Positions 42,256 through 50,913 of a stretch of DNA of 64,000 nt are shown in pieces. The notes under the pieces are model-generated. The model saw only the letters and a program-made list of their open reading frames with translations. It had not been told where the DNA came from and did not search any database. Within the stretch, counting starts at the first letter, position 1. Every line of letters begins with the position of its first letter. The translations under genes and the position numbers were made by a program. Source of the stretch: Candidatus Melainabacteria bacterium (GTDB lineage: Bacteria > Cyanobacteriota > Vampirovibrionia > Obscuribacterales > Obscuribacteraceae); assembly GCA_016716405.1 (NCBI GenBank), contig JADJWK010000001.1:930001-994000 (forward strand). Direction: 5' to 3'.

Positions 42256-44340
42256 ATGACATTCGGACTGATCAGCTGGTTGAAATCGCGGCATCCGGCT
42301 CTCAAATACGAGGTGCCTGTCTGGTATCCCTCCAAAGACAAGCCTGACGGCCGAGAGTGGCTGGTCACCAACGGTCTGGGCGGCTATTCGATGGGCACTG
42401 TCTCGGGGGCCAACCGCAGGCGGTATCATGCCTGCCTGGTCGCCGCTCTGCCTCCTCCGCACAACCGTCATGTGATCCTCAACCGGATCGAGGAGGTACT
42501 CTCCCTGGACGGTCGGGAGTTCGAGCTCTCAACCAACCACTGGGCCTCGGGAGTCGTCTCTCCCACTGGCTACAAATTCATCGAGTGCTTCGCGCCTCTG
42601 CCTGTGCCTACCTGGGTTTTCGAGGTCGAGGGCAATCACCTGATACGCCAGCTCGTTCATCCCTGGGGCACCGATGAGGTTGTTTTCGGCTACTACTGGC
42701 TGCCTGATCCCGATCGATCCTTCGAGTCGGTGAAGCTGACCTGCAAATTCCTGGTCGGTTATCGTGGCTTCCACGATGAGGTGAAGGGCTCCTCGGACAA
42801 GAAGTATTCTCAATTCGTATCGACCAATCAGAGTGTGATTATCCTGGACGATCAGGCAAGACGGCTCTGTTTGACCTGGAGCGAAGGAGACTATGAGTCG
42901 CACAAGCAGTGGTGGTGGGACTTCCGCTGGCCGACCGAGTCTATAAGAGGGCTGCCTGATACGGAGGATCTTTTCTATGTTGGCTCGGTCACGGCAGTTC
43001 TCAGTGCCGAGGAAGAGTTCACCGTCGGGGCCAGTTTTGAGAATCCAATCCACAAGCCTGATTGCCGCACAGCTGTGGATGCCGTGGTGGAGCGCCAGAC
43101 GGGGCTGATCGAGCGAGCCAATCTCGACGGGTCCCAGCGCGCCGATATGATGCTTATCGCTTGCGATCAGTTTCTTGTGAGCACTTCTACCGACGAAGAT
43201 GCGCCGGTCATGGTGGTGGAAGGTTATCCCTGGTATAACGACGGAGGGCGTGCCGCAATGCTGAGCCTCCCGGGTCTGACCGTGGCTACGCGCCGGTTCG
43301 ACTGCGGGGCGAGGCTACTGCGCACTTATTCCCAGCGTATGCGCAGCGGGATCATACCCAACCACAGTCTCGACTACCATTATCCGGACGAGGACGGCAG
43401 AGCCGAGTACGAAGGAGCCGACGTCACCCTCTGGTGGGGCTGGGCCCTCTACAAGTATTATTCGGTCACCAGAGATAGAGAGCTAATCGAGAGTCTCCTG
43501 CCCCAGATGGTGGAGGCGGCCGGAGCCTATATCAATGGTGTCAATGACGGTATCAAAGCGGACTCGAGCGACGGTCTCCTGCGCTGTGCCCACAAGACAA
43601 GAGAGTTCACCTGGATGGATGCCAAAGTGGAAGGCATCCCGATCACTCCGCGACCGGGCAAAGCCGTGGAGCTCTGCGCCCTCTGGTACAACTATCTGGA
43701 GACTATCAAGTTTTTCATGGAAAGCCTGGAGGCGAACCTGCCGGAGGCGACGGCGCTGGTTGAGGTGGCAAAGCTCGCCGGAGCCTCCATGCAGAAGTTC
43801 TGGAACGACGATCGGGCCTGTCTTTTCGATGTCATCGAGCTGGGAGTGGTGCCCACCGGCAAGAGCGACGACAGTGTCCGCTGCAACCAGCTCCTGGCGG
43901 TTTCCCTTCCTTTTCGTGCTTTACGCCAGGACCAGGAGAAGTCTATTCTGCGTGCCGTCGAGAGTGAGCTCCTCATCCCCATGGGAATCCGCTCCCTTTC
44001 TGCTTCCGATCCCAGCTATCAGGGTGTGTTCGGCTGTGGTTTCGAGCATCCGGATCGCTATCACCGGGACCTCTGCAGGCACCAGGGAACGGGCTGGCCC
44101 TGGCTCCTGGGGCACTACTGCGACGCTCTGATCAATGCTCATGGAAGGAGTCCCGAGACCGCCAATCGGATCAGGCTGACCTTGCAGCCTTTCTTCGACC
44201 ATTTCATGGAAGAGGACTGTCTCGGGTCGATTTCCGAGATGTTCGACGGCAATCGCCCGCATCTTCCCAGGGGCTGTCCTGTTTACAGCATCTCGGTGGC
44301 CGAGGCCATGCGCTGGTTGCGCTGGGTGATCAAGCAGTAG
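42256..44340 (+). CDS. Amylo-alpha-1,6-glucosidase / glycogen debranching (GH133)
   Basis: The N-terminal beta domain starts with EWLVTNGLGGYSMGTVSGANRRRYHACLVAA, the standard opening of bacterial debranching enzymes. The (alpha/alpha)6 catalytic domain follows with GYPWYNDGGRAAMLSLPGL (usual W-x-R-D replaced by YNDGGR), IIPNHSLDYHYPDEDGRAEYEGAD, DAKVEGIPITPRPGKAVELCALWYN and GCPVYSISVAEAMRW. It removes alpha-1,6 branch stubs of glycogen. 694 residues, normal. The first ATG, 42256, is used though its ribosome site is weak; TTG 42181 is an alternative. No other glycogen genes nearby. Confidence 0.85.
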   Translation: MTFGLISWLKSRHPALKYEVPVWYPSKDKPDGREWLVTNGLGGYSMGTVSGANRRRYHACLVAALPPPHNRHVILNRIEEVLSLDGREFELSTNHWASGVVSPTGYKFIECFAPLPVPTWVFEVEGNHLIRQLVHPWGTDEVVFGYYWLPDPDRSFESVKLTCKFLVGYRGFHDEVKGSSDKKYSQFVSTNQSVIILDDQARRLCLTWSEGDYESHKQWWWDFRWPTESIRGLPDTEDLFYVGSVTAVLSAEEEFTVGASFENPIHKPDCRTAVDAVVERQTGLIERANLDGSQRADMMLIACDQFLVSTSTDEDAPVMVVEGYPWYNDGGRAAMLSLPGLTVATRRFDCGARLLRTYSQRMRSGIIPNHSLDYHYPDEDGRAEYEGADVTLWWGWALYKYYSVTRDRELIESLLPQMVEAAGAYINGVNDGIKADSSDGLLRCAHKTREFTWMDAKVEGIPITPRPGKAVELCALWYNYLETIKFFMESLEANLPEATALVEVAKLAGASMQKFWNDDRACLFDVIELGVVPTGKSDDSVRCNQLLAVSLPFRALRQDQEKSILRAVESELLIPMGIRSLSASDPSYQGVFGCGFEHPDRYHRDLCRHQGTGWPWLLGHYCDALINAHGRSPETANRIRLTLQPFFDHFMEEDCLGSISEMFDGNRPHLPRGCPVYSISVAEAMRWLRWVIKQ

Positions 44341-44341
44341 C

Positions 44342-44644
44342 TCAGGAGCAGATCAGGTAACGGACCGGCTCGTCGCCCGGATTGAAGGCGCTGTGCACGG
44401 TGCCCGCCGGCAGAAGGAGCTCGTCTCCTCTCTCGAGAAGATGCCTGACTCCATCGATCTCGAACTCGATACAGCCGGCGGTGACCACGATAGTCTCGTC
44501 GTGCCCGTGACTGTGCGGGCTGTAGGTAGCTCCGGGGGCATCGCTCCAGGCGAAGACGCTCAGTCCCTGTTTGCGAAGCTCGGCATCGATATTGCCTGCT
44601 TCGATTGAATCTGAATATTTGCTTCTCGAAATTACCGGGCTCAT
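44342..44644 (-). CDS. Small cupin-domain protein
   Basis: A single cupin barrel of 100 residues: YSPHSHGHDETIVVTAG is cupin motif 1 with three His and a Glu, and LERGDELLLPAGTVHSAFN is motif 2 with the last His. Metal-binding and possibly a sensor or isomerase; the exact role cannot be read. Convergent with the debranching gene, only one base apart. Confidence 0.85.
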   Translation of the reverse strand: MSPVISRSKYSDSIEAGNIDAELRKQGLSVFAWSDAPGATYSPHSHGHDETIVVTAGCIEFEIDGVRHLLERGDELLLPAGTVHSAFNPGDEPVRYLICS

Positions 44645-44920
44645 TTATTAGAAGACCATGACGGCTGCGCTAACTATTGATATTTCGTATTTCCACCAAT
44701 GAGCAGAGCTTATTGGAAGGATTTCGGCCTCTTCGATTTGATATTCCTGAGTATAACTTCTCGAATCCTATCATCAGGCTCAAACAACCCTCCGATCTTC
44801 TGCCATCAGTACTCTCGCTTCTACACAAACCGCCCCTGGCGGTATAGGTGGAAGCGTTTGCTGGTCAGGAGATTGGCATGGTTTCGAGAGGTTGTTCCTC
44901 AACCAGCCAAGGAGCTGTCA

Positions 44921-45229
44921 ATGTTCTGGCAAATCGTCGATCTCATCAGCCCTCTTCTGGGCCTGGCACTCATCCCGGGTGCTTTCCTGGGCAGCCGCAA
45001 TCGCTCGGCTCTGCTTGCCCTGGTCGTCTCCGGCGCGGTGATCGGGCATTATTACAATCTCACGGTCTATCCGCCGGTGGTGGACATAGCCGGTGTTCCG
45101 GCCGTTCATGTGGCTCTCATGTCGCTTTCCTGGTACGGCATGTTCTGTTTTGCCACCGGCGCGGCTCTCGGCATGCTGGGCGGCGCCATCGCCCACTGGT
45201 ACGAAAAGCTTTCTCCCGGAGGAGCCTGA
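44921..45229 (+). CDS. Small membrane protein
   Basis: 102 residues with hydrophobic segments ISPLLGLALIPGAFLG, ALLALVVSGAVIGHYY and MSLSWYGMFCFATGAALGMLGGAIAHW, so about three membrane helices. AAGGAG before the ATG fixes the start. It is followed one base later by the 169-residue gene, so the pair is cotranscribed. Confidence 0.65.
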   Translation: MFWQIVDLISPLLGLALIPGAFLGSRNRSALLALVVSGAVIGHYYNLTVYPPVVDIAGVPAVHVALMSLSWYGMFCFATGAALGMLGGAIAHWYEKLSPGGA

Positions 45230-45230
45230 C

Positions 45231-45740
45231 ATGCTCAGAGCCTTCACCGTCAAACACTGGGACCCGGAAGGTGCGGGTTCCGGATGCACAGTCGTGGTGG
45301 CCAGCAGCGAGCGTATGGCTCGTCTGGTGGTCATCGAGTATCTCCGGAGCAAGCCGGAGGGGTACAGACAGTGTCAGAGCGCCGAACTCCTGGAGGTGGA
45401 GCCGCATGAGGACTCTCACTTGAGCGCTGAGAGCGTCGATACCTCTGAGCCCGGCGTCAAGCTGGAGTACCGGATGCTCGGCGAGGCGCCCTTCGAGGAG
45501 ATCGTTTTCTTCGGGTTCTCCGAGGAAGACCTCGCCGAAGAACTCGACCGCTTGCAGTCCGGGGAGAATCAGGGCCGCGGCGTCAGTTGCGTGCGCACCC
45601 TGATCTTCTATCTGCGGCGCAAGGAGTTCGACAAGGCGAAAGCCGTGGCCCGCAACGAGAGCGACAAGATTCGCAGCTATCCGGAGATCGTCGCTGTGCT
45701 CAAGCGGGTGGGCTTCTGGTACGAGCTCTCCTGGACCTGA
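45231..45740 (+). CDS. Hypothetical cytoplasmic protein
   Basis: 169 residues, acid-rich, with a strand-helix opening (TVVVASSERMARLVVIEYLRSK) and a helical end (KEFDKAKAVARNESDKIRSYPEIVAVLKRVGFWYELSW). No family recognised. GGAG site within the end of the upstream membrane gene. Confidence 0.6.
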   Translation: MLRAFTVKHWDPEGAGSGCTVVVASSERMARLVVIEYLRSKPEGYRQCQSAELLEVEPHEDSHLSAESVDTSEPGVKLEYRMLGEAPFEEIVFFGFSEEDLAEELDRLQSGENQGRGVSCVRTLIFYLRRKEFDKAKAVARNESDKIRSYPEIVAVLKRVGFWYELSWT

Positions 45741-45772
45741 GCCGGAAGAAATCGAAGGGGAAGTAGAGCAGA

Positions 45773-45814
45773 AGCAGAGCAGGGGTCGATCCTGCTCTGC
45801 TTTACTCCTCTTTC
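45773..45814 (+). terminator. Terminator after the 169-residue gene
   Basis: AGCAGAGCAGG pairs with CCTGCTCTGCT, followed by TTACTCCTCTTTCT. Confidence 0.85.
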
Positions 45815-45821
45815 TCAAACT

Positions 45822-45836
45822 ACTAAAACATATAGG
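45822..45836 (+). repeat. Degenerate copy of the ACT-N9-AGT motif
   Basis: ACT AAAACATAT AGG; last base of the second half-site differs. Lies between convergent genes after a terminator. Confidence 0.4.
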
Positions 45837-45867
45837 AAGAAAACGATTTAAGATTTAAGGAAAGAGA

Positions 45868-45904
45868 GCGAGATGGTCATCGCCACTGTCGGTGACCATC
45901 TCGC
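45868..45904 (-). terminator. Terminator at the end of the envelope cluster
   Basis: GCGAGATGGTCA and TGACCATCTCGC form a perfect 12-bp stem 11 bases past the stop at 45915; TCTTTCC follows on the minus strand. Confidence 0.8.
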
Positions 45905-45914
45905 GCCCTTTGTG

Positions 45915-46259
45915 CTACCGGTGGCGGTAGAGAAAGTAAGCCATGATCTCGCCGAGCAGCGGTGAGACACCATACGCGGAGACCGGTCTGGAACCGGGAA
46001 GGGCCGAGCGGAAGAGAGCGAGTTCCCTGCTCCAGGCTGAATCTGAGTCAAGCTCTACAGTCAGAGCGCACTGCTCGAGAGTCACTCTGGATCCTGATTC
46101 CATGCCGCTTAAGGCGCCCAGAACCAGGCGACCGGCTCGGGTGAGCTCGAGCTCTTCTGGTCCGACCGGAGCGAAGAGCGGAGCGCCGAAATCGAACCGG
46201 AAAGTGCGGTCGTCGAGGCGCTCGAAGGTCGGATGCCGGACTGAATCCGGGGAAGTCAT
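45915..46259 (-). CDS. Hypothetical 114-residue protein
   Basis: Beta-rich opening (FERLDDRTFRFDFGAPLF) with a helical end. AAGGAAAGG before the ATG. Probably the last gene of the minus-strand cluster. No family recognised. Confidence 0.55.
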   Translation of the reverse strand: MTSPDSVRHPTFERLDDRTFRFDFGAPLFAPVGPEELELTRAGRLVLGALSGMESGSRVTLEQCALTVELDSDSAWSRELALFRSALPGSRPVSAYGVSPLLGEIMAYFLYRHR

Positions 46260-46341
46260 GTCCTTTCCTTTCTATGGGTTGGACTCGAGGCGGGTGTAGC
46301 GATCCTCTCCCATCGAGAGGATCGCGAAATTGAATCTTTGT

Positions 46342-46515
46342 TCAGCGATCGCCGTCTTTTTGTTTTTCTTCCGGCTCTTCCGGGGCGCTCGACGGTGGAC
46401 TCGCGGCCGGGAGCTCGTCACGACGAACCCACTGACCTTGCTCGTTCTGCACGAAGCCATTGGCGACGAACCACATACGGTTCACGCCCCCGGGAAAGAG
46501 GAAGTCGGCATACAT
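46342..46515 (-). CDS. Small 57-residue protein
   Basis: MYADFLFPGGVNRMWFVANG then a Gln/Arg stretch and a Pro/Glu/Lys tail. AAAGGAG six bases before the ATG and GC-rich codons support it. Function unknown. Confidence 0.6.
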   Translation of the reverse strand: MYADFLFPGGVNRMWFVANGFVQNEQGQWVRRDELPAASPPSSAPEEPEEKQKDGDR

Positions 46516-46556
46516 TAGGGTCTCCTTTAGAGGCAAAAAAGAAAAAGCGCCACAAA

Positions 46557-46582
46557 GCAGGCAGAGACGTTGCTCTGCCTGC
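46557..46582 (-). terminator. Terminator after the 110-residue membrane gene
   Basis: GCAGGCAGAG and CTCTGCCTGC with a 6-base loop, 19 bases past the stop at 46602; T-rich on the minus strand. Confidence 0.75.
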
Positions 46583-46601
46583 CAGTGAGGAAAGCCCGGG
46601 A

Positions 46602-46934
46602 CTACTTGTCCTCGGGCACCGGAACGTCGTTGCTCGAGTCGCTGTCCAGCTCGCGCTTCAGGAAGCGGATGAGCTTGGTGAACTTGGGCACGCCGATGCC
46701 GACGAAGAGGACATAGACGGCGACGGTGGCGTAGTAGCCGTAGGTGCCGAGCACCCAGTACGGCGCCGTCATGATGCCGGCACAGGCCGCCAGAACGCAG
46801 AAGACCACGATGACCGCAGTCTGGGTCGAGGCCATCTTGCGAACGGCGCGAAAGAGCTTCAGGGACGCGGTCAGGACACCCACCATGAAGGGGAAGCCCA
46901 GGACCAGCGCCACGGGAAGGAGAAGGATGCTCAT
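46602..46934 (-). CDS. Small membrane protein of the envelope cluster
   Basis: 110 residues with hydrophobic segments LLLPVALVLGFPFMVGVL, AVIVVFCVLAACAGIMTAPYWVLG and YYATVAVYVLFVGIG, so three membrane helices, and an acidic tail. AAGGAG at ten-base spacing. Between the substrate-binding gene and two small genes on the same strand. Confidence 0.65.
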   Translation of the reverse strand: MSILLLPVALVLGFPFMVGVLTASLKLFRAVRKMASTQTAVIVVFCVLAACAGIMTAPYWVLGTYGYYATVAVYVLFVGIGVPKFTKLIRFLKRELDSDSSNDVPVPEDK

Positions 46935-47033
46935 GTCTCATTGCTCCTTGATAGAGTTGCGTTCGGGATGCTGCGCATTCAGGCACGCTTGTCGCCTGCG
47001 CGGATGCGCGGAAAACATGGTCGGCAAGAGTGG

Positions 47034-47067
47034 GGAGGCGGGTCGCGCTTGCGGGCAGCCCGCCTCC
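47034..47067 (-). terminator. Hairpin after the membrane-anchored binding protein gene
   Basis: GGAGGCGGG and CCCGCCTCC enclose a GC-rich loop 15 bases past the stop at 47082. No T run, so it may only weaken read-through. Confidence 0.5.
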
Positions 47068-47081
47068 GTTCCGTTGTCGTG

Positions 47082-48200
47082 TTACTTGCCCGCCAGAGCC
47101 TGGAGGATGAGCTCCATGACGGCCGGCGAGGGCATGTCGACCACCGCGGTGATGTCGGCGGGCACGTCGCCCATGCCGAGCTGCCGGGGGTCGTTGGCGG
47201 CGCCCACCAGCCCGGAGCGGAAGCCGTGGCTGGTCCAGGCGATGCGCTGCAGGTCCTCGTCCTTGAGGGCCTCGAGCAGCTTCTTGCCGTTGGCGGTGCG
47301 CGCAATCAGGGGGTGGCTGCTCCAGACGGTCGGCACCGGATAGAGGGTCACGAACTGACTGTCGATCTGGGTCCGGAGGTCGGGCCGCGAGATCTTGAAC
47401 TCGATGAGCTGAGACTCGTAGCCGGCGATGATGGGCTTGGCCCCCATGCCGGTGGTGAGATACTGCTGGAACAGGTCGCCGGAGCTCTGGTCCATGAAGC
47501 CCTTGCGGAAGAAGTCCACCAGAGCCGCCATGTTCGGCCTCACCGTGGTCTCGTCCGGCAGGTTGCCGTTATTGAGGACCGTGGCGATGAGCCCGGCGGT
47601 CATGAAGCCCGAGTTCGAGAAGAGCGGGTCGGTGGTGCGGATCGAGATACCGCCCGACATCATGGGCAGACCGATGTCCTTCCAGGTCTTGCCCTGGCGC
47701 ACGTAGTCGATGAGCTTCGGGAAATCGACCACGTAATAGGTCTCGTTGTGCTTGCTGACGATGCCCTCTTTCTCGAGAGCGTCGACGATGGGCTTGTGGC
47801 TGTAGAGGACCAGGGGCGAGTTGAAGATGTTGGCGTGCCCCTCGATGACCCCGCCGCGCTGCTTGTAGAGCGCCAGCGAGACCATGTTGGACGGCCACAG
47901 GAAGTCGTCCTGGGGTGTCAGCGGGATGTCGCGGACCATCTCGGTGGAGCCGGACTTCTTGCCGTTGACGACGATGCAGTAGCGGTCGCGGAGGATCTGC
48001 TTGACGGCGTCGTCATTGAGGAAGCTCGACTTCTCGCCGCCGTAATAGCCGGTGACGGTGATGGGGTTGGCGCAGGTCCGCGTGAAAGTGGTGCCGACCA
48101 CCGAGGTGCCGTCTCCGCCCATGTACTTGAAGGCGACCACGGCAAGCACGGCGATCAGGAAGAATCCGATACCGATTGCGATTCGTGCAGTCTGGTTCAT
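47082..48200 (-). CDS. Membrane-anchored substrate-binding-like protein
   Basis: A single N-terminal membrane helix (IAIGIGFFLIAVLAVVAF) anchors a 345-residue extracellular solute-binding fold of the SBP_bac_11 type: VTGYYGGEKSSFLND at the first strand, DIPLTPQDDFLWPSNMVS, GGISIRTTDPLFSNSGF as the hinge and ligand segment, and IIAGYESQLIEF, VTLYPVPTVWSSHPLI in lobe two. No permease or ATPase gene is near, so it is not a standard ABC component. The start overlaps the stop of the XpaC-like gene (ATGA). Confidence 0.7.
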   Translation of the reverse strand: MNQTARIAIGIGFFLIAVLAVVAFKYMGGDGTSVVGTTFTRTCANPITVTGYYGGEKSSFLNDDAVKQILRDRYCIVVNGKKSGSTEMVRDIPLTPQDDFLWPSNMVSLALYKQRGGVIEGHANIFNSPLVLYSHKPIVDALEKEGIVSKHNETYYVVDFPKLIDYVRQGKTWKDIGLPMMSGGISIRTTDPLFSNSGFMTAGLIATVLNNGNLPDETTVRPNMAALVDFFRKGFMDQSSGDLFQQYLTTGMGAKPIIAGYESQLIEFKISRPDLRTQIDSQFVTLYPVPTVWSSHPLIARTANGKKLLEALKDEDLQRIAWTSHGFRSGLVGAANDPRQLGMGDVPADITAVVDMPSPAVMELILQALAGK

Positions 48201-48814
48201 TGGGAGAACTCCTCGTCATTGAGCTCGATGCCGGGGAAGCGCAGTTCCATGACGCTGCCGGTCTGGAGACTGGCGACGTCATTGATGTGGAGCTGCTCGT
48301 AGAGGGTTGCGAAGTCGCGAGTGAGCCGGGGAAGAGTGTCCTCCTCGGCGGTCTTGAGCGCCTGCTTGGCGATGTCGAGGTCGCGGCTGAGCACGCGCAG
48401 GTAGCCTTCCATCCACTTCTCGAGAGGCTCGATATAGCGGTTGAGGAAGGGGAGGGACGCTTCGAACTTGTTGGCGTCCGTTTCGATCACCTGCAGACAC
48501 CTGGCCGCGTCGGCGAGGATCCTGGTGCAAAGCTCCCTGGGAACCTTGTTGATGTCGCGGATCTGCGATGCCCTCTCGGAGAGACGGCGCAGGGCCTCGT
48601 CGGCCGCCTTCATGGCCGCCGCTTCTTGCTTGGTGGGCGTGAGCCTTTTGCCCATGAGCCCGCCAGGAGAGACCAGCAGAACGCCGGCGCCGACCAGGAG
48701 GGAAGGGATGAGGCTCAACGGCAACGCGACATTGAAGACGAACTCGCAGGCCAGGAGGGTGACAGTTGCTGCCACCCCGGCCATGAGTCCGACGTTTCTA
48801 TCGAGTGTACGCAT
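48197..48814 (-). CDS. XpaC-like protein
   Basis: Two hydrophobic stretches (VGLMAGVAATVTLLACEFVFNV and ALPLSLIPSLLVGAGVLLV) lead to a helical cytoplasmic part: AADEALRRLSERASQIRDIN, IETDANKFEASLPFLNRYIEPLEKWMEGY. This is the arrangement of the XpaC family (5-bromo-4-chloroindolyl phosphate hydrolysis protein), which is often next to TelA toxic-anion genes. TelA is not in this window. 205 residues, usual length. Coupled to the downstream binding-protein gene. Confidence 0.65.
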   Translation of the reverse strand: MRTLDRNVGLMAGVAATVTLLACEFVFNVALPLSLIPSLLVGAGVLLVSPGGLMGKRLTPTKQEAAAMKAADEALRRLSERASQIRDINKVPRELCTRILADAARCLQVIETDANKFEASLPFLNRYIEPLEKWMEGYLRVLSRDLDIAKQALKTAEEDTLPRLTRDFATLYEQLHINDVASLQTGSVMELRFPGIELNDEEFSQ

Positions 48815-48829
48815 AGTCCAGCCTCCCGA

Positions 48830-50449
48830 CTAGTTGTTGTATCCCTTGGCCTGGCGGAAGGCCGAGATCAGGTCCGCCTTGCCGTTGAAGACCTTGCCCT
48901 GAGTATGGGCGGCGATGGCATCGAGCTGCGTCTTCCGAGCGTCGCCGAACATGATCGAGTAGATCGGGACGTTCTGCATGCCGAGCTGGGTGATGGCGTC
49001 TCTGAGCTCGCCGAAGTGCTCGTCGGAGGCTCCGTCGGTCATCAGGATGACGGCGACGGAGTAGTCTTCCCAGCCGGGGATCTTCTTGATCTCGCGCAGA
49101 CCGTCGATGGACGGCGCGTAGATGTTGGTGCCGCCGCTGGCCGAATGCTGCTCGACCCAGGCGAGGAGCTGCCGGAGCTTGGCCGGATCGTTGCCCTTCA
49201 CCGTGTTGACGTCGATGGTGCCGGAGTTGAAGGGGATGACGATGGTGATGTCCTCAGGCGAGGCCTGCAAGAGGTACTTCGCCGCCAGGTCCTGGTCGAG
49301 CAGACCGCGCATGGCCGACTCGAGGGCCTGCTCAGGACCGCCCTGCATGGAGGTCGAGTAGTCGAGGGCGAAGACCGTGATGGACGGCTTGCGGAAGGCC
49401 GTCTGGTACAGCATGAGCGCTTCCCGGATGACGTCGGCGTCCGGGGTGTTGATGGGCGAGAGGACCTTGTTGCCGTCGAGACCGAGGGCCGGGTTGAAGA
49501 CGGTGGGGTCCGCGTTGGCAACGTTGACACCGAGTCCGGTGCGGCGACCCAGAGCCAGCAGCTGCGACTGGATCGGCTGGCTGAGGAGGTACTCCTGCAG
49601 CTTCAGGAAGGCCTGCTCCTTGGCGGCGTCTCCCTTGTTGACGTAGCCCAGAGCCGAGTCGGCGATGGACAGACCGTCGACCGGGTAGACCGCGTAGAGC
49701 GGGTCACGGCCGGAGCGCATCAGGTCGGTGTTCGCTTCGATCACCATGGCTTCGTAGTTCACCATAGCGTCGTAGTAGTCGTACTGCTGGACGAAGAGAT
49801 CCTTGAGGAAGCCCGAGCTGCCGGCGGTGCGGTTGACGCTTCCGAGGATGCTCTTGATCTTCGACCGGACGTTCGGGTCCTTCAGGTGGTCGGAGGTGAG
49901 CACATCGGGATGTCCGGCGAAGGCGTAGAGGAAGCCGAAGTAGCCGGAGGCGCCCGAGTTGGACTGGGTGGCGCTGGTCATCATGAAGCGAAGCTGTCCG
50001 GACCTGGCCGCGGTCAGGATGTCGTTGACCGTGACGTCACGACCGATCCAGCCGAGCCGCTGGGCGACGGACTTCTTGACGCCGAAGACCACCGGGGTGC
50101 GGTAGATGGACTCGGTGTGCTTGACCACATGCTGCTTGTCGCCCATGGCGATCCACATGCGGTTGGCGGGCCAGACCGCGTCGTACTGCGTGCCGGCGCC
50201 CTTCTCGAGCTCGAGCATGATCTCGACCGAGCCCTCGTAGGTGATGTTGACAGCGACATTGTTGTCGCGCGCCCATTGCTGGATCATCGGCTCGAGGGTC
50301 TTGTTCTCCGAGCCGGAGATGATGCTGATCTGCGTGGAGGCGGAGCCGGCGGTGTTGTTGTTCGGCTTGCCGTCCTCTTCGTTGCACGCTGCGAGACCGA
50401 GAGCGAGAAGAATCGCGGCACCTGCCGCGATGAGTGACCTGAGATGCAT
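48830..50449 (-). CDS. Lipoprotein with substrate-binding and VWA domains
   Basis: LLALGLAACNEE is a lipobox with Cys near residue 22. Residues 40-330 form a solute-binding fold (ISIISGSENKTLEPMI, YEGSVEIMLELEKG, VWPANRMW, MMTSATQSNSGASGYFGFLY). Residues about 350-535 are a von Willebrand A domain with the MIDAS motif DYSTSM (DxSxS), SGGTNIYAPSIDGL with the Thr, and LMTDGASDE. Such fusions are found beside XpaC and TelA genes in other bacteria. Likely an envelope scaffold that binds a ligand and a metal-dependent partner. ATG at 50449 with AAAGAGG. Confidence 0.85.
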   Translation of the reverse strand: MHLRSLIAAGAAILLALGLAACNEEDGKPNNNTAGSASTQISIISGSENKTLEPMIQQWARDNNVAVNITYEGSVEIMLELEKGAGTQYDAVWPANRMWIAMGDKQHVVKHTESIYRTPVVFGVKKSVAQRLGWIGRDVTVNDILTAARSGQLRFMMTSATQSNSGASGYFGFLYAFAGHPDVLTSDHLKDPNVRSKIKSILGSVNRTAGSSGFLKDLFVQQYDYYDAMVNYEAMVIEANTDLMRSGRDPLYAVYPVDGLSIADSALGYVNKGDAAKEQAFLKLQEYLLSQPIQSQLLALGRRTGLGVNVANADPTVFNPALGLDGNKVLSPINTPDADVIREALMLYQTAFRKPSITVFALDYSTSMQGGPEQALESAMRGLLDQDLAAKYLLQASPEDITIVIPFNSGTIDVNTVKGNDPAKLRQLLAWVEQHSASGGTNIYAPSIDGLREIKKIPGWEDYSVAVILMTDGASDEHFGELRDAITQLGMQNVPIYSIMFGDARKTQLDAIAAHTQGKVFNGKADLISAFRQAKGYNN

Positions 50450-50511
50450 GATTACCTCTTTCATCTCTGTTGGAGGTTTTTCGGGACCCGGTGACGAGAC
50501 CGGGTGATGAT

Positions 50512-50540
50512 GAGGCGGCAGCGCGAACGGCTGCCGCCTC
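50512..50540 (-). terminator. Hairpin between two cluster genes
   Basis: GAGGCGGCAGC and GCTGCCGCCTC, 71 bases past the small lipoprotein stop. A second hairpin, GGACGGAGCC/GGCTCCATCC, lies just before it. No T run. Confidence 0.5.
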
Positions 50541-50610
50541 CGGTTATCTCAAAGGTTCGGACGGAGCCCTTCTTGTGGCTCCATCCGTGAATGCCGAGGC
50601 GTCTCGCCTC

Positions 50611-50817
50611 TCACTTCATGGGCGGCACGCCCAAAGGCGGAGTCATCCGCTGGAGCTCCATGATGCCTGCCTCGTCGAGGCTCCGGTCCGGGGCGAGAGC
50701 GGTGCCGCGACCGAGCTGGTCGATGGCGGGCTTCTCTCCGTCGGAGCTATGCTCATCGCTGCAGGCGGCGAGGAGCAGGCAGATTCCACCGAGAATCAGG
50801 GGTGTCCTGGGAGACAT
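50611..50817 (-). CDS. Small lipoprotein
   Basis: 68 residues: LILGGICLLLAAC is a lipoprotein signal with Cys at position 19; the mature 50 residues are acidic then Pro/Met-rich (MTPPLGVPPMK). AGAGGA before the ATG. Fourth gene of the cluster, probably a membrane-attached accessory. Confidence 0.65.
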   Translation of the reverse strand: MSPRTPLILGGICLLLAACSDEHSSDGEKPAIDQLGRGTALAPDRSLDEAGIMELQRMTPPLGVPPMK

Positions 50818-50851
50818 TCGGATTCCTCTTATTACTGGCGCGTGTTCGGCT

Positions 50852-50877
50852 GAGGAGCCCCGGATAAGGGGCTCCTC
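50852..50877 (-). terminator. Terminator after coiled-coil copy 1
   Basis: GAGGAGCCCC and GGGGCTCCTC with a 6-base loop, 37 bases past the stop at 50914. Confidence 0.6.
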
Positions 50878-50913
50878 GCAAGTCAGGGAGCGAAGCGCAG
50901 GCGGAGGGCCCGG

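Noticed and set aside
46338..48302. 654-codon open frame on the plus strand
   Set aside because: Shadow of the minus-strand substrate-binding gene and its small neighbours.
48176..50437. 753-codon open frame on the plus strand
   Set aside because: Antisense to the SBP-VWA and XpaC-like genes, whose domains are recognisable; the plus-strand product has no motif.
47082..50449. ABC transporter operon
   Set aside because: Two substrate-binding folds are present but there is no permease or ATP-binding gene; one is a VWA fusion.
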